Shown piece by piece: positions 1 through 7,411 of a stretch of DNA of 64,000 nt. The position numbers were made by a program, and so were the translations under genes. The DNA lies in assembly GCF_009725205.1 (NCBI RefSeq), contig NZ_WNZY01000014.1, positions 1-64,000 on the forward strand, read 5' to 3'. This DNA comes from Paenibacillus timonensis (GTDB taxonomy: Bacteria; Bacillota; Bacilli; Paenibacillales; Paenibacillaceae). The notes beneath the pieces were generated by a model. The model did no database searches and was not told the DNA's origin. It saw only the letters and a program-made list of their open reading frames with translations. The stretch's first letter is position 1; each line of letters begins with the position of its first letter.

Positions 1-51
1 CTCGACGACCTGTATTCTTAACTCGTCGAACTTGCTATGCTGAACTCTCAT
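1..51 (-). CDS. N-terminus of an unidentified protein (partial)
   Basis: An ATG at 51-49 on the minus strand follows a good ribosome binding site (TGGAGG) and opens a frame of 17 codons, beginning MRVQHSKFDEL, that runs off the window edge. It is too short to assign to a family. The start and RBS are what can be seen; that it continues as a real gene is inferred. Confidence 0.5.
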   Translation of the reverse strand, partial: MRVQHSKFDELRIQVVE

Positions 52-200
52 ACGGACTACCTCCAGCTAATATTTATTGTATATTGTTTAGTCTGAAAGT
101 GTCCAAAGTGATTAGGGGGCTTTATAGATAGGTTGCCTAATTTGCAACAATTCGGGGATCGCTCGCTTTTACGTCGTACCCCGCGTACAATCGCAGCCCG

Positions 201-578
201 TTATCCTGCTTTGCCTAACGCGAAGCTTAAGATCAAAATCACGAACACCACCGCGGTAATGATCACATACCGGTAATCCCGCTCCGCCCAAAACAGGAAC
301 AAGGAAACGAAAACACGGAATACCGGCGTCAGGATCAACAGCAAGAGGCCGGTTTGGATCACCGCTGCAGCCTTGAAGGCTACCAAGCCGGACACGATGG
401 CGCCGAAGCTGGTCGGATACGTATCCCCCGGATACCCGCTGTCGCCGGTGACTAAATACTGGACGAGTCCGGTTACGATGACGATTGCGGCAAGCATGAC
501 GCCGATTCGCAGCATTTTGCTAATCGCCGTTTCGATTTCGAAGGTACGGCTTTGCGACGATTCGTTAGAGCCAGCCAT
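201..578 (-). CDS. DUF1634 family membrane protein
   Basis: A 125-residue protein with a short polar N-terminus and three hydrophobic segments, at about residues 23-42, 68-98 and 104-123. It resembles the DUF1634 family, small integral membrane proteins usually encoded directly after TauE/SafE-type permeases. Here it begins one base after the stop of the TauE/SafE gene on the same strand, so the two are almost certainly co-transcribed. A partner role for the exporter is inferred from this pairing; no enzymatic motif is visible. Confidence 0.8.
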   Translation of the reverse strand: MAGSNESSQSRTFEIETAISKMLRIGVMLAAIVIVTGLVQYLVTGDSGYPGDTYPTSFGAIVSGLVAFKAAAVIQTGLLLLILTPVFRVFVSLFLFWAERDYRYVIITAVVFVILILSFALGKAG

Positions 579-579
579 A

Positions 580-1446
580 TCAACCCCTCCATCCTTGGTA
601 GATCATTTGAAATGCGACGTACACCATGACCGGGATAAAAAGCTTGCGGATCGTCTTGCTCTTCATCCGCTGCATCAGGCGAGACCCTACGGTTGCTCCT
701 ATCAGCACACCCAGCGCTACCGGCGCCGAAATGATCGGTATAATATCGCCGCGGAGCAAATAGATGCCTGCGCTTGCCGCTGCCGTTACGCCCATCATAA
801 AGTTGCTGGTCGCTGACGACACCTTTAGCGGCATTTTCATAAACACGTCCATCGCCATGACCTTGAAGCTGCCGCTGCCGATGCCCAGCAGTCCGGAAAT
901 GACGCCCGCGCCGTACATTACCCCGAAGCCCTCGTATACCCGGTCCACGTTATAAGCGACGGTTTGGCCCAGCGCCTTATCGTAATACTCGCCCTGCAAT
1001 CCGAGCTTTTGAGCTACCGGATGCAGCGGGACGTTCTCCGGAACTTCCTGCTTGCCCTTTTTGATCATGGCATACGCGGAGTAGAGCAGCAGCAGCGCGA
1101 AAATAATATACAGAAACCGCGGGGCAATCAAAACCCCGATAAACGCGCCGGTAATCGCCCCGACGGTCGTGGCGATCTCCAGAAACATGCCGACCCGCAG
1201 ATTGGTGATCCGATCGCGGATATACGCCACCGCCGAGCCGCTTGATGTAGCGATGACGGAGATGATGCTCGCCCCGATCGCATGGTTGATGTCAACGCCA
1301 AACAACAAGGTTAACGCGGGGGTTACGATGATTCCTCCGCCCAATCCGAGAACCGAGCCGACGATCCCCGCCAAAATGGCGATCATGAAAATTTCAATTA
1401 CTGTAGAAGTCAATCCGATGGCATCTCCTTTGCCCTTTACTTTCAT
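580..1446 (-). CDS. TauE/SafE family anion (sulfite/organosulfonate) exporter
   Basis: A 288-residue polytopic membrane protein with about eight hydrophobic segments in two homologous halves. Each half has a glycine-rich loop: GLGGGIIVTP near residue 35 and GIGSGSFKV near residue 190, as is typical of TauE/SafE permeases. The family moves sulfite, sulfoacetate or related anions across the cytoplasmic membrane; the substrate here cannot be read from sequence. The sulfate ABC genes nearby fit a sulfur role. The ATG at 1446 has only a weak RBS. A TTG at codon 12 (1413) follows AAAGGAG by 11 bases and may be the real start. Paired with the DUF1634 gene downstream. Confidence 0.88.
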   Translation of the reverse strand: MKVKGKGDAIGLTSTVIEIFMIAILAGIVGSVLGLGGGIIVTPALTLLFGVDINHAIGASIISVIATSSGSAVAYIRDRITNLRVGMFLEIATTVGAITGAFIGVLIAPRFLYIIFALLLLYSAYAMIKKGKQEVPENVPLHPVAQKLGLQGEYYDKALGQTVAYNVDRVYEGFGVMYGAGVISGLLGIGSGSFKVMAMDVFMKMPLKVSSATSNFMMGVTAAASAGIYLLRGDIIPIISAPVALGVLIGATVGSRLMQRMKSKTIRKLFIPVMVYVAFQMIYQGWRG

Positions 1447-1478
1447 GGTGGCGTGCCCCTACCACCGCGTTCATCATG

Positions 1479-1907
1479 TCATTGCTTTCTCCAATACATC
1501 CCGAGACCGCTGGGAGCGGTGTATTCGAAGCCGAAGCTCCGGTACAATGGATCCGCCGGGACGTCGGCAATCAGACTGACGTATGTTAGCGGCAGCGCAT
1601 GCCCTTCCAGAAAACCCATGATTTCTCCCATGATCCTTTTGCCTAGGCCTTTTCCCTGAAGATCCGGACGTACGATGATATCGACGACCTGCAAAAAGCA
1701 CCCGCCGTCGCCAACGATTCTTCCCATCCCCGCCAGCCCCGATGCATCATGCAACGAGACAGCAAATATGGAGTTAGCTAAGCCCGTGGCTGCTCCTTCT
1801 GCGCTGCGCGGGCTCATTCCGGCTTGCTCCCGAAGCCTCAGATAATCGTTAACTTCAGGGGCCACCCGTATGATTTTAACCTCAGCACCGGGTGTCCGTT
1901 CATTCAT
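1479..1907 (-). CDS. GNAT family N-acetyltransferase
   Basis: A 142-residue single-domain protein of usual GNAT length. Motif A, the acetyl-CoA pyrophosphate loop, is visible as VRPDLQGKGLGKRI around residues 79-92, and motif B as LYRSFGF around 121-127. The N-terminal 40 residues are divergent and probably carry acceptor specificity, which cannot be predicted. It lies upstream of the TauE gene on the same strand with a 32-base gap, so co-transcription is possible. The N-terminus is polar with no signal peptide, so it should be cytoplasmic. Confidence 0.85.
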   Translation of the reverse strand: MNERTPGAEVKIIRVAPEVNDYLRLREQAGMSPRSAEGAATGLANSIFAVSLHDASGLAGMGRIVGDGGCFLQVVDIIVRPDLQGKGLGKRIMGEIMGFLEGHALPLTYVSLIADVPADPLYRSFGFEYTAPSGLGMYWRKQ

Positions 1908-2050
1908 GTTGTTCCCTCCGTCTACCGTTTATTTTTACAAGTTTTCATCAGTTTCCAAGTATACCATATTTCCGAATCTCTTGAACCAAGCTTGAATCCG
2001 AACGGCACGTGTGCAATAGTGAAAGGAGGAATATGGAAAGGGTGATCACC

Positions 2051-2980
2051 ATGTCACTGTCGGAATGGGTTACCTGGCTGCAGACGTCTGAACATTCGGC
2101 AATAGCCGCTTTCCTGGCGTTATCAGCGTTTCTCGCGCTTTACGGTGCGACACGCCGCAAAATCGACCGGGATGAACACAGACGTCTGGAATACGTCAAC
2201 TCCACTTTGGATCGTTATGCTTCGGCTGCCGGGTCTTTAATGACAGCTATGGATCTGTCATCGCAAACTTCCCTGGACCCGGACCTAGGCCTCCTACGAG
2301 ACAAGCTGCTCGCTTGCCGAGCCGCGCCTTATACCAGTGAAAATCTTCTGGCCCAAATCGCCGCTTTTGTCGAGGACAGCGATGCTTCCCGCCTTCCTCT
2401 GATGCTGAGAACGATCGAGCGGGAAAGCGAGGCTCTCATCGCCGAGCGGGACAAGTTGCTTCGCCTGATGGAACGGCCCGGCTGGGGAAGTTGGCTCTGG
2501 CGCGTTGTCCGGCCTCTTTTGCCGGTGTTGTTCGCCGCTGCTTTCTTTCTAACACTGCTTTGGTTATGGCGCTTGCTGGGAACGAGCCTCTCCAGCGAGA
2601 CGGTAACTGAAGACGTATGGGAGGTGGCGACGGGCTGGATGCAATTAGCCTCATGCTGGTTTGCGCTGCTGCTGCTTTACATGGCAATCATGGGCGGGCG
2701 GAATCGGCATGACAACGCCGTCCCCGCTCGTCTGCTGGCCTCCTTCATCGCCGTGTTAGCCGTGGGCCATTTAGCTGGAGGTCAGTTAGCCCCTTATATT
2801 TTGGGCGCCCAACTGCTTCTGTTTCTCGGCGGGTTCCGCCTAAACAGCCGCAAGCCAAGGAAGGCGCGTCCATACGTCGGCCACGACCCGCTGCCGATGT
2901 CACCGGGGGCTGGTGAAACGCCCCTTCCCGGAGCCGTGCAGGCGGAAGGCCGACTGGGAGAAGGCGAAATGCCGCAATAA
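2051..2980 (+). CDS. Unknown multi-pass membrane protein
   Basis: No family recognised. It has one hydrophobic segment near the N-terminus, then about 110 charged, probably helical residues, then three or four membrane segments in the C-terminal half and a polar proline/glycine-rich tail. The start is ambiguous. ATG 2033 is only three bases after GGAGG, GTG 2042 is 12 bases after it, and ATG 2051 follows AAGGGTG at six bases; I chose 2051. It stands alone between divergent genes and ends just before a strong bidirectional terminator. Confidence 0.7.
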   Translation: MSLSEWVTWLQTSEHSAIAAFLALSAFLALYGATRRKIDRDEHRRLEYVNSTLDRYASAAGSLMTAMDLSSQTSLDPDLGLLRDKLLACRAAPYTSENLLAQIAAFVEDSDASRLPLMLRTIERESEALIAERDKLLRLMERPGWGSWLWRVVRPLLPVLFAAAFFLTLLWLWRLLGTSLSSETVTEDVWEVATGWMQLASCWFALLLLYMAIMGGRNRHDNAVPARLLASFIAVLAVGHLAGGQLAPYILGAQLLLFLGGFRLNSRKPRKARPYVGHDPLPMSPGAGETPLPGAVQAEGRLGEGEMPQ

Positions 2981-2985
2981 ACACA

Positions 2986-3046
2986 AACAACCCCGATTCC
3001 GGGCGGCGCAGGCCTCGCAGCCTGACCGCCCGGAATCGGGGTTGTT
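2986..3046. terminator. Strong bidirectional terminator hairpin
   Basis: Perfect 21-bp inverted repeat: arms 2986-3006 and 3026-3046, left arm starting AACAACCCCGATTCC and the right arm its exact complement. It sits between the convergent ends of the unknown membrane protein gene and yezD, so it can serve both. Confidence 0.85.
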
Positions 3047-3068
3047 CTTATGGAAACCGTTATGCGAG

Positions 3069-3293
3069 TTACCGCTGTCCGGATTCGCGCAAAGGTTTGG
3101 CCGTATGACGGGAAGCACCGGAAGCCCTGGAGGCGCTGCCTGGATTCAACTCGTAACGTTTGCGCTCCGTGCGCTCCATTTGCACGATTTGGCCTTCATG
3201 AACGACGATGTTCAGCGAACCGAATTCCATGCCGCCCAGCAGTTCCGCGATCCGTTCCAGCCAGATTTCGTCGACTTTCAATGGTTTCGCCAT
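3069..3293 (-). CDS. yezD: YezD family (DUF2292) small protein
   Basis: 74 residues from the ATG at 3293, which follows GGGGAGGGG. The segment from VDEIWLERI through GGMEFGSLNIVVHEGQIVQ to MERTERKRY matches the compact DUF2292/YezD domain. The final 25 residues are a basic, Ser/Arg-rich tail beyond that core. The family has no established biochemical function; I recall it often sitting beside sulfur-assimilation genes, which fits the sulfate transporter downstream. An upstream in-frame ATG at 3326 would add 11 residues but lacks a good RBS. One copy of an 88-bp duplicated sequence lies just upstream. Confidence 0.8.
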   Translation of the reverse strand: MAKPLKVDEIWLERIAELLGGMEFGSLNIVVHEGQIVQMERTERKRYELNPGSASRASGASRHTAKPLRESGQR

Positions 3294-3316
3294 CCCCCTA
3301 CCCCTCCCCTTATACA

Positions 3317-3404
3317 GGTAAATCAAAAGTTATCTTTGGATCACGAAGCTCTCTCATTAAGAAGCCTATCCGACAGCGAATCTTGAATTCAGCCGAGCCT
3401 TCCG
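3317..3404. repeat. 88-bp direct repeat, copy 1
   Basis: Begins GGTAAATCAA and ends GAGCCTTCCG. It recurs at 3504-3591 in the same orientation, exactly 187 bases on, with one mismatch (AAATCAAAAG versus AAATCAATAG). Copy 1 abuts the yezD leader. Confidence 0.9.
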
Positions 3405-3503
3405 TTGCTCACGTAGCCTCCGGCTACGCTCCGCTACTCTGTCTCTAGCTTCATCCAACCTTCTTGGTGCTCCCAACCTAACTTTTGATTCTTGATTTGA
3501 AGC

Positions 3504-3591
3504 GGTAAATCAATAGTTATCTTTGGATCACGAAGCTCTCTCATTAAGAAGCCTATCCGACAGCGAATCTTGAATTCAGCCGAGCCTTCCG
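3504..3591. repeat. 88-bp direct repeat, copy 2
   Basis: Second copy of the 3317-3404 sequence, 87 of 88 positions identical. The sequence between the copies (3405-3503) is unrelated and includes a small GTAGCC...GGCTAC palindrome. It looks like a recent segmental duplication. Confidence 0.9.
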
Positions 3592-3720
3592 CCCGCACAC
3601 ACGTCGTTAACCAGCGCCTAACGTCAACTCAACCGGTTACTCTACTAACTACTAACTTACGCAACGCCCTACTACCGCTGCTTCCTCCGCATGAACTCCG
3701 CTACCTCCAACTAACTTTTC
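3592..3720. other. G-poor, C-rich spacer
   Basis: Gene-free sequence dominated by C, T and A on the plus strand, with very few G residues. No coding frame, terminator or operator was recognised. It resembles the longer strand-asymmetric spacer at 22860-23190. Confidence 0.5.
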
Positions 3721-3723
3721 GCC

Positions 3724-3913
3724 TTCTAACGGAACCCAGAGCCGTTATTTGTCCGTTTCGCGAATGATCTAGTTTCTAACGGAACCAGGAGACCTTATTT
3801 CGGGCAAATACAGTCCATTCTCCGCGAGATGTGCCCAATAAGGCCTCTGAGTTCCGTTACAGCGGGAAATAGCCGGGAAATGAGCAAATAACGGCGCTAC
3901 GTTCCGTTAGAAG
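3724..3913. repeat. TAACGGA...TTATTT modular repeat cluster, site A (four units)
   Basis: Four related units of about 28 bp. Two are forward (3724-3751 and 3773-3800, reading TTCTAACGGAAC...TTATTT). Two are reversed (3834-3861 and 3884-3913, reading AATAAGG or AAATAACGG...TTCCGTTA). The forward-forward-reverse-reverse order makes the block a large imperfect palindrome. Related blocks lie at 28169-28304 and 63559-63747. No coding potential. Confidence 0.85.
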
Positions 3914-4052
3914 TTGGCTGCTCGGTTCACGGTTCACAGTTTACCGCGCACGGCACCTACTGCACGCTCCCAGCAAACCTCCGTATTACGTCCCCAACCG
4001 CCAAACCACTTAACCCATTAAGCAACTTGGCGGCGGAGCTTGCGTTTCCACC

Positions 4053-4913
4053 TTAATGGCGGCTTTGGCGCGTGAACCAGCCTTTGAGCAGAAGAGTCAC
4101 GAGCGCCAGTAGCAGCAAAAGAGAGGCTACGGCAAACGATGCGGCAAATTGGTATTCGTTATACAAAATCTCCACATGCAGTGGCAATGTGTTTGTTTCT
4201 CCCCGGATATGGCCCGAGACGACGGAGACGGCACCGAACTCCCCCATCGCTCGCGCGTTGCAAAGCACAATTCCGTACAATAGACCCCATTTGATATTCG
4301 GGAGCGTGACCTTCCAGAAAATCCGGAAGCCCCGAGCTCCCAACGTGACCGCGGCCTCTTCCTCCTGCTGCCCCTGATCCTCCATCAAGGGGATGAGCTC
4401 ACGGGCAACGAACGGAAAAGTCACGAACAACGTCGCCAGTATAATGCCTGGCAAAGCAAATATGATTGAAATCTGATGTTCGTCCAGCCACGGTCCAAAC
4501 CAGCCGTGCGAGCCGTATACCAGCACATAAATCAGGCCGCCGATGACCGGAGATACGGCAAACGGCAGGTCGATCAACGTGACCAGCACCTGCTTGCCGC
4601 GAAATTTGAATTTGGTGACGGCCCACGCGGCGGCCACCCCAAAGATTGTATTCAGCGGTACGGTTATTAAGGCGACGAGCAAAGTCAACCGCAATGCGGA
4701 CAACGCATCCGGATCGCGGATCGCCGCAACGTACACGTCCCAGCCTTTCTTAAGCGCCTCCGTCAGCACGACGGCAAGCGGCAAGACGATCAGCCAAAGC
4801 AGAACGAGTGCGGCCGCCGTGATCAATACCCACTTCATGGCGCCGCCCCTCTTCCCCACCTGTCTACGCGGGGCCGTCGGCTTACTTGCAGCTAATGGCA
4901 CAGAACCGGCCAT
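4053..4913 (-). CDS. cysW: Sulfate ABC transporter permease CysW
   Basis: 286 residues with six predicted membrane segments after a polar, basic 25-residue N-terminus. The inner-membrane permease EAA loop is visible around residues 183-209 (EEAAVTLGARGFRIFWKV...). Sequence and order behind cysT identify it as the second subunit of the sulfate/thiosulfate importer channel. The ATG at 4913 follows GGGAGGGAAG at normal spacing. It is the last gene of the sbp-cysT-cysW unit, 28 bases after cysT. No CysA ATPase gene lies in this window, so the ATPase must come from elsewhere. Confidence 0.92.
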   Translation of the reverse strand: MAGSVPLAASKPTAPRRQVGKRGGAMKWVLITAAALVLLWLIVLPLAVVLTEALKKGWDVYVAAIRDPDALSALRLTLLVALITVPLNTIFGVAAAWAVTKFKFRGKQVLVTLIDLPFAVSPVIGGLIYVLVYGSHGWFGPWLDEHQISIIFALPGIILATLFVTFPFVARELIPLMEDQGQQEEEAAVTLGARGFRIFWKVTLPNIKWGLLYGIVLCNARAMGEFGAVSVVSGHIRGETNTLPLHVEILYNEYQFAASFAVASLLLLLALVTLLLKGWFTRQSRH

Positions 4914-4941
4914 AATCTTCCCTCCCTATCGAGTTCGTATC

Positions 4942-5772
4942 TTACCGCGCGGTCTTGCGGATCCGGCGCTGCAGCGTATTGATGAGCAGCAGCAGCACGA
5001 ACGAGATCATCAGCAGCATCAAAGCTACCGCCGTCGCTCCGGCATAGTCGAATTGCTCCAGCTTCGACATAATGAGCAGCGGAGCGATCTCCGTCTTCAT
5101 CGGCATGTTGCCAGAGATAAAGACGACGGAGCCGTATTCGCCGATGCCGCGGGCAAACGCGAGCGCAAACCCCGTTAGGAGCGGCGGCAGGAGCTCCGGC
5201 AATACCACCTGGCGGAAGGTGCGGAAGCGGCTTGCACCAAGCGTCGCCGCCGCCTCCTCCACCTCGGCGTCCAGATCCTGCAGCACCGGCTGTACGGTGC
5301 GTACGACAAACGGGATGCCGATAAACATCAGCGCAAGCGTGATGCCTGCCGGCGTAAATGCGATGCGGATCCCCAGCGGTTCAAACAAGGAACCGATCCA
5401 GCCGTTAGCCGAATAGATCGCGGTAAGCGAAACGCCGGCCACCGCCGTAGGCAAGGCAAAAGGAAGGTCGATCATGGCATCAAACACGTTTTTGCCGGGA
5501 AAATCGTACCGGACCAGCACCCAGGCTAGCAGCAGCCCCAATACGGCATCAATGAGTCCGGCCACCGCCGCGGTCACAAAGCTCACCTTGTAGGAAGCCA
5601 GTACACGCGGGTCGGTCGCGACATCCCAAAATTTCTCCCAGGTTAGTCCTGTAGAATTCAGCAGCAAGGCGGAAAGCGGGATCAGCACGATTAAACTGAG
5701 ATACAGCACGCTGAATCCCATCGTCAGCCCGAAGCCGGGCAAAACGCCGCGCTTTGTGGTGCCACTGTGCAT
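4942..5772 (-). CDS. cysT: Sulfate ABC transporter permease CysT (CysU)
   Basis: 276 residues with six hydrophobic segments and the permease EAA loop near residues 170-198 ([14 protein letters not shown]...). It forms the membrane channel for sulfate or thiosulfate together with CysW. The ATG at 5772 follows GGAGGCGAAAAAAT. It lies 36 bases after sbp and 28 bases before cysW, so this is a single operon. CysT and CysW are paralogues and the split here is by gene order and best resemblance. Confidence 0.92.
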   Translation of the reverse strand: MHSGTTKRGVLPGFGLTMGFSVLYLSLIVLIPLSALLLNSTGLTWEKFWDVATDPRVLASYKVSFVTAAVAGLIDAVLGLLLAWVLVRYDFPGKNVFDAMIDLPFALPTAVAGVSLTAIYSANGWIGSLFEPLGIRIAFTPAGITLALMFIGIPFVVRTVQPVLQDLDAEVEEAAATLGASRFRTFRQVVLPELLPPLLTGFALAFARGIGEYGSVVFISGNMPMKTEIAPLLIMSKLEQFDYAGATAVALMLLMISFVLLLLINTLQRRIRKTAR

Positions 5773-5808
5773 ATTTTTTCGCCTCCGATTCGTTACGGTC
5801 GGTTTGGA

Positions 5809-6885
5809 TTATTGTGGTACATAGATCTGACTGAAGATGCCGCCGTCATTGAAATGCTTCGCTTGCGCTTCGGCCCAGCCACCGAATTCCTCAATCGTAA
5901 ACAGCTTGATCTCCGGGAATTTGTCGGCATACTGCGTCTTCACGCTATCCAGTGTCGGGCGGTAGTAATTCTCCGCGGCTATTCTCTGGCCTTCTTCCGA
6001 ATACAGGTATTTCAAATAAGCTTCAGCTACTTCACGGGTGCCCTTGGCATCCACGTTCTTGTCTACCACCGCGACTGGCGGTTCGGCCAGGATGCTCTCC
6101 GACGGATAGACGATATCGAATTTGTCCGGACCCAGCTCCTGCACAGACAACCAGGCCTCATTCTCCCACGCCAGCAGAACGTCACCCAGCCCGCGTTCCA
6201 CGAATGTCGTGGTTGCGCCGCGTGCTCCACTGTCAAGAACCGGAACATGCTTGAACAGTTCCTGCACGAACTCCCGTGCTTTCGTTTCATCGTTATTGTT
6301 ATGATGCAGGGCGTATCCCCATGCCGCCAGATAGTTCCACCGTGCTCCGCCAGAGGTTTGCGGGTTCGGCGTAATGACCTCGACGCCCTCTTTGATCAAA
6401 TCGTCCCAATCCTTGATCTCTTTGGGGTTGCCTTTGCGAACTAGAAATACGATGGTCGAGGTGTAGGGCGAGCTGTTGTGCTCGTATTTTTGCTGCCAGC
6501 CTTCACCGATCAGACCGCTTTGCGAAATGGCGTCAATGTCGTATCCGAGGGCCAATGTGACCACGTCGGCTTTCAAACCGTCGATGACCGCCCGGCTTTG
6601 TTTACCCGATCCTCCATGCGACTGCTTGATTGTCACTTTCTGTCCTTTTTCCTTCTCCCAATAGGCCGCGAAGGCTTTGTTATAGTTCTCGTATAATTCC
6701 CGTGTCGGGTCGTAGGATACGTTCAGCAACTCCACCGCCTTGGGCTTCTCCCCACTGCCGGAATTGCCGGCTGCCGCGCTGGCTGCCTCGTTGCCCCCGC
6801 TATTGTTCGCCGAGCAAGCCGCCAGGACTCCAACCAATATCAACGTCAAACCTATTAGAACCCCTTGCTTCAACCTTCTGTTCAT
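5809..6885 (-). CDS. sbp: Sulfate-binding lipoprotein Sbp/CysP
   Basis: 358 residues from ATG 6885. A lipoprotein signal peptide (positive MNRRLKQG, hydrophobic core, lipobox VLAAC) precedes a Ser/Gly/Ala-rich linker and the periplasmic-type binding domain. The stretch [15 protein letters not shown] is the hallmark of sulfate-binding proteins, and the glycine/serine-rich [15 protein letters not shown] is the anion-loop region. It delivers sulfate to the CysT/CysW channel. The start was chosen because GGGGAGTGAT precedes ATG 6885; a GTG seven codons upstream (6906) lacks such a site. The leader upstream contains a structured, terminator-like RNA. Confidence 0.93.
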   Translation of the reverse strand: MNRRLKQGVLIGLTLILVGVLAACSANNSGGNEAASAAAGNSGSGEKPKAVELLNVSYDPTRELYENYNKAFAAYWEKEKGQKVTIKQSHGGSGKQSRAVIDGLKADVVTLALGYDIDAISQSGLIGEGWQQKYEHNSSPYTSTIVFLVRKGNPKEIKDWDDLIKEGVEVITPNPQTSGGARWNYLAAWGYALHHNNNDETKAREFVQELFKHVPVLDSGARGATTTFVERGLGDVLLAWENEAWLSVQELGPDKFDIVYPSESILAEPPVAVVDKNVDAKGTREVAEAYLKYLYSEEGQRIAAENYYRPTLDSVKTQYADKFPEIKLFTIEEFGGWAEAQAKHFNDGGIFSQIYVPQ

Positions 6886-6959
6886 CGTATCACTCCCCAT
6901 ACTCACTTTCTTCTCGCTTTACTAGGGCAGGGCTGTCATCTACCGCATCAGAATCCATT

Positions 6960-7060
6960 GGAAAAAGGAAAACGGAGAAACGCCCCACCCCCTACGGTCA
7001 AACCGAGCCACTACCCGTGTCTGCCAAGGCAAGTAGAGCGTTCCTCCGTCCGTACGGTGA
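6960..7060 (-). ncRNA. Candidate structured attenuator / riboswitch-like leader of sbp-cysT-cysW
   Basis: Read on the minus strand, a 12-bp stem (ACGGAGGAACGC at 7049-7038 with GCGTTTCTCCGT at 6983-6972, one G-U pair) encloses two internal hairpins. These are CTAC...GTAG with inner TGCC/GGCA (7036-7011) and CGGT-TTG-ACCG (7005-6995). The closing stem is followed at once by TTTTCCTTTTT, as in an intrinsic terminator. It lies about 75 bases upstream of sbp. It does not match the SAM-I, TPP, FMN, cobalamin or T-box consensus as I know them. The pairing is seen; ligand control is inferred. Confidence 0.55.
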
Positions 7061-7224
7061 GAACATTTTTAATTATTCCTACCTGTTTAGTATGCTATGG
7101 TGTTATTTTATATGCGGCAGCCTAAAAATGTCAAACCTTTTTATGCAAAAAAATCAAATTATTTATAAGCTCCCCTTATAGCCGGGACAGGCCCTGGCCT
7201 GGAGCGCTATATGCCCCCTTCCAC
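7061..7224. promoter_or_regulatory. Probable promoter region of the sulfate operon
   Basis: AT-rich gene-free sequence upstream of the structured leader, with several TATAAT-like hexamers on the minus strand around 7085-7175. It is the expected promoter position for sbp. I cannot fix one -35/-10 pair with confidence. Confidence 0.3.
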
Positions 7225-7275
7225 AAAAAAAGAACCCGGAAGCCAGCGGAGTGCGGGCCTTCGGGTTCTTGGGTC
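7225..7275 (-). terminator. Terminator after the Rrf2-lactonase gene
   Basis: On the minus strand AAGAACCCGAAGG...CTTCCGGGTTCTT is followed by a run of seven T (7231-7225). It sits about 140 bases after the lactonase stop. Confidence 0.8.
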
Positions 7276-7411
7276 GGAACCTTCGTCTTTCATTTGGAAT
7301 TGAAGCTTCTGCTTCACTTGGTACCTGCCGGCCGCTGGGCGTTTTCCCTACTAGTAGAGATATGCCATTTCAGGCTTCCAGGTTCCTTGACGCTTCGAAA
7401 TTCTTCCGGAA

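Noticed and set aside
3050-3448. 132-codon plus-strand frame opposite yezD
   Set aside because: It overlaps yezD on the other strand, the terminator and the 88-bp repeat, and shows no recognisable protein.
3317-3591. CRISPR-like or phage attachment repeats
   Set aside because: There are only two long copies with no short regular spacers, no cas genes and no integrase beside them.
6960-7060. SAM-I riboswitch before sulfate genes
   Set aside because: The conserved GAGGGACTGGCCC and GGCAACC core sequences are absent.
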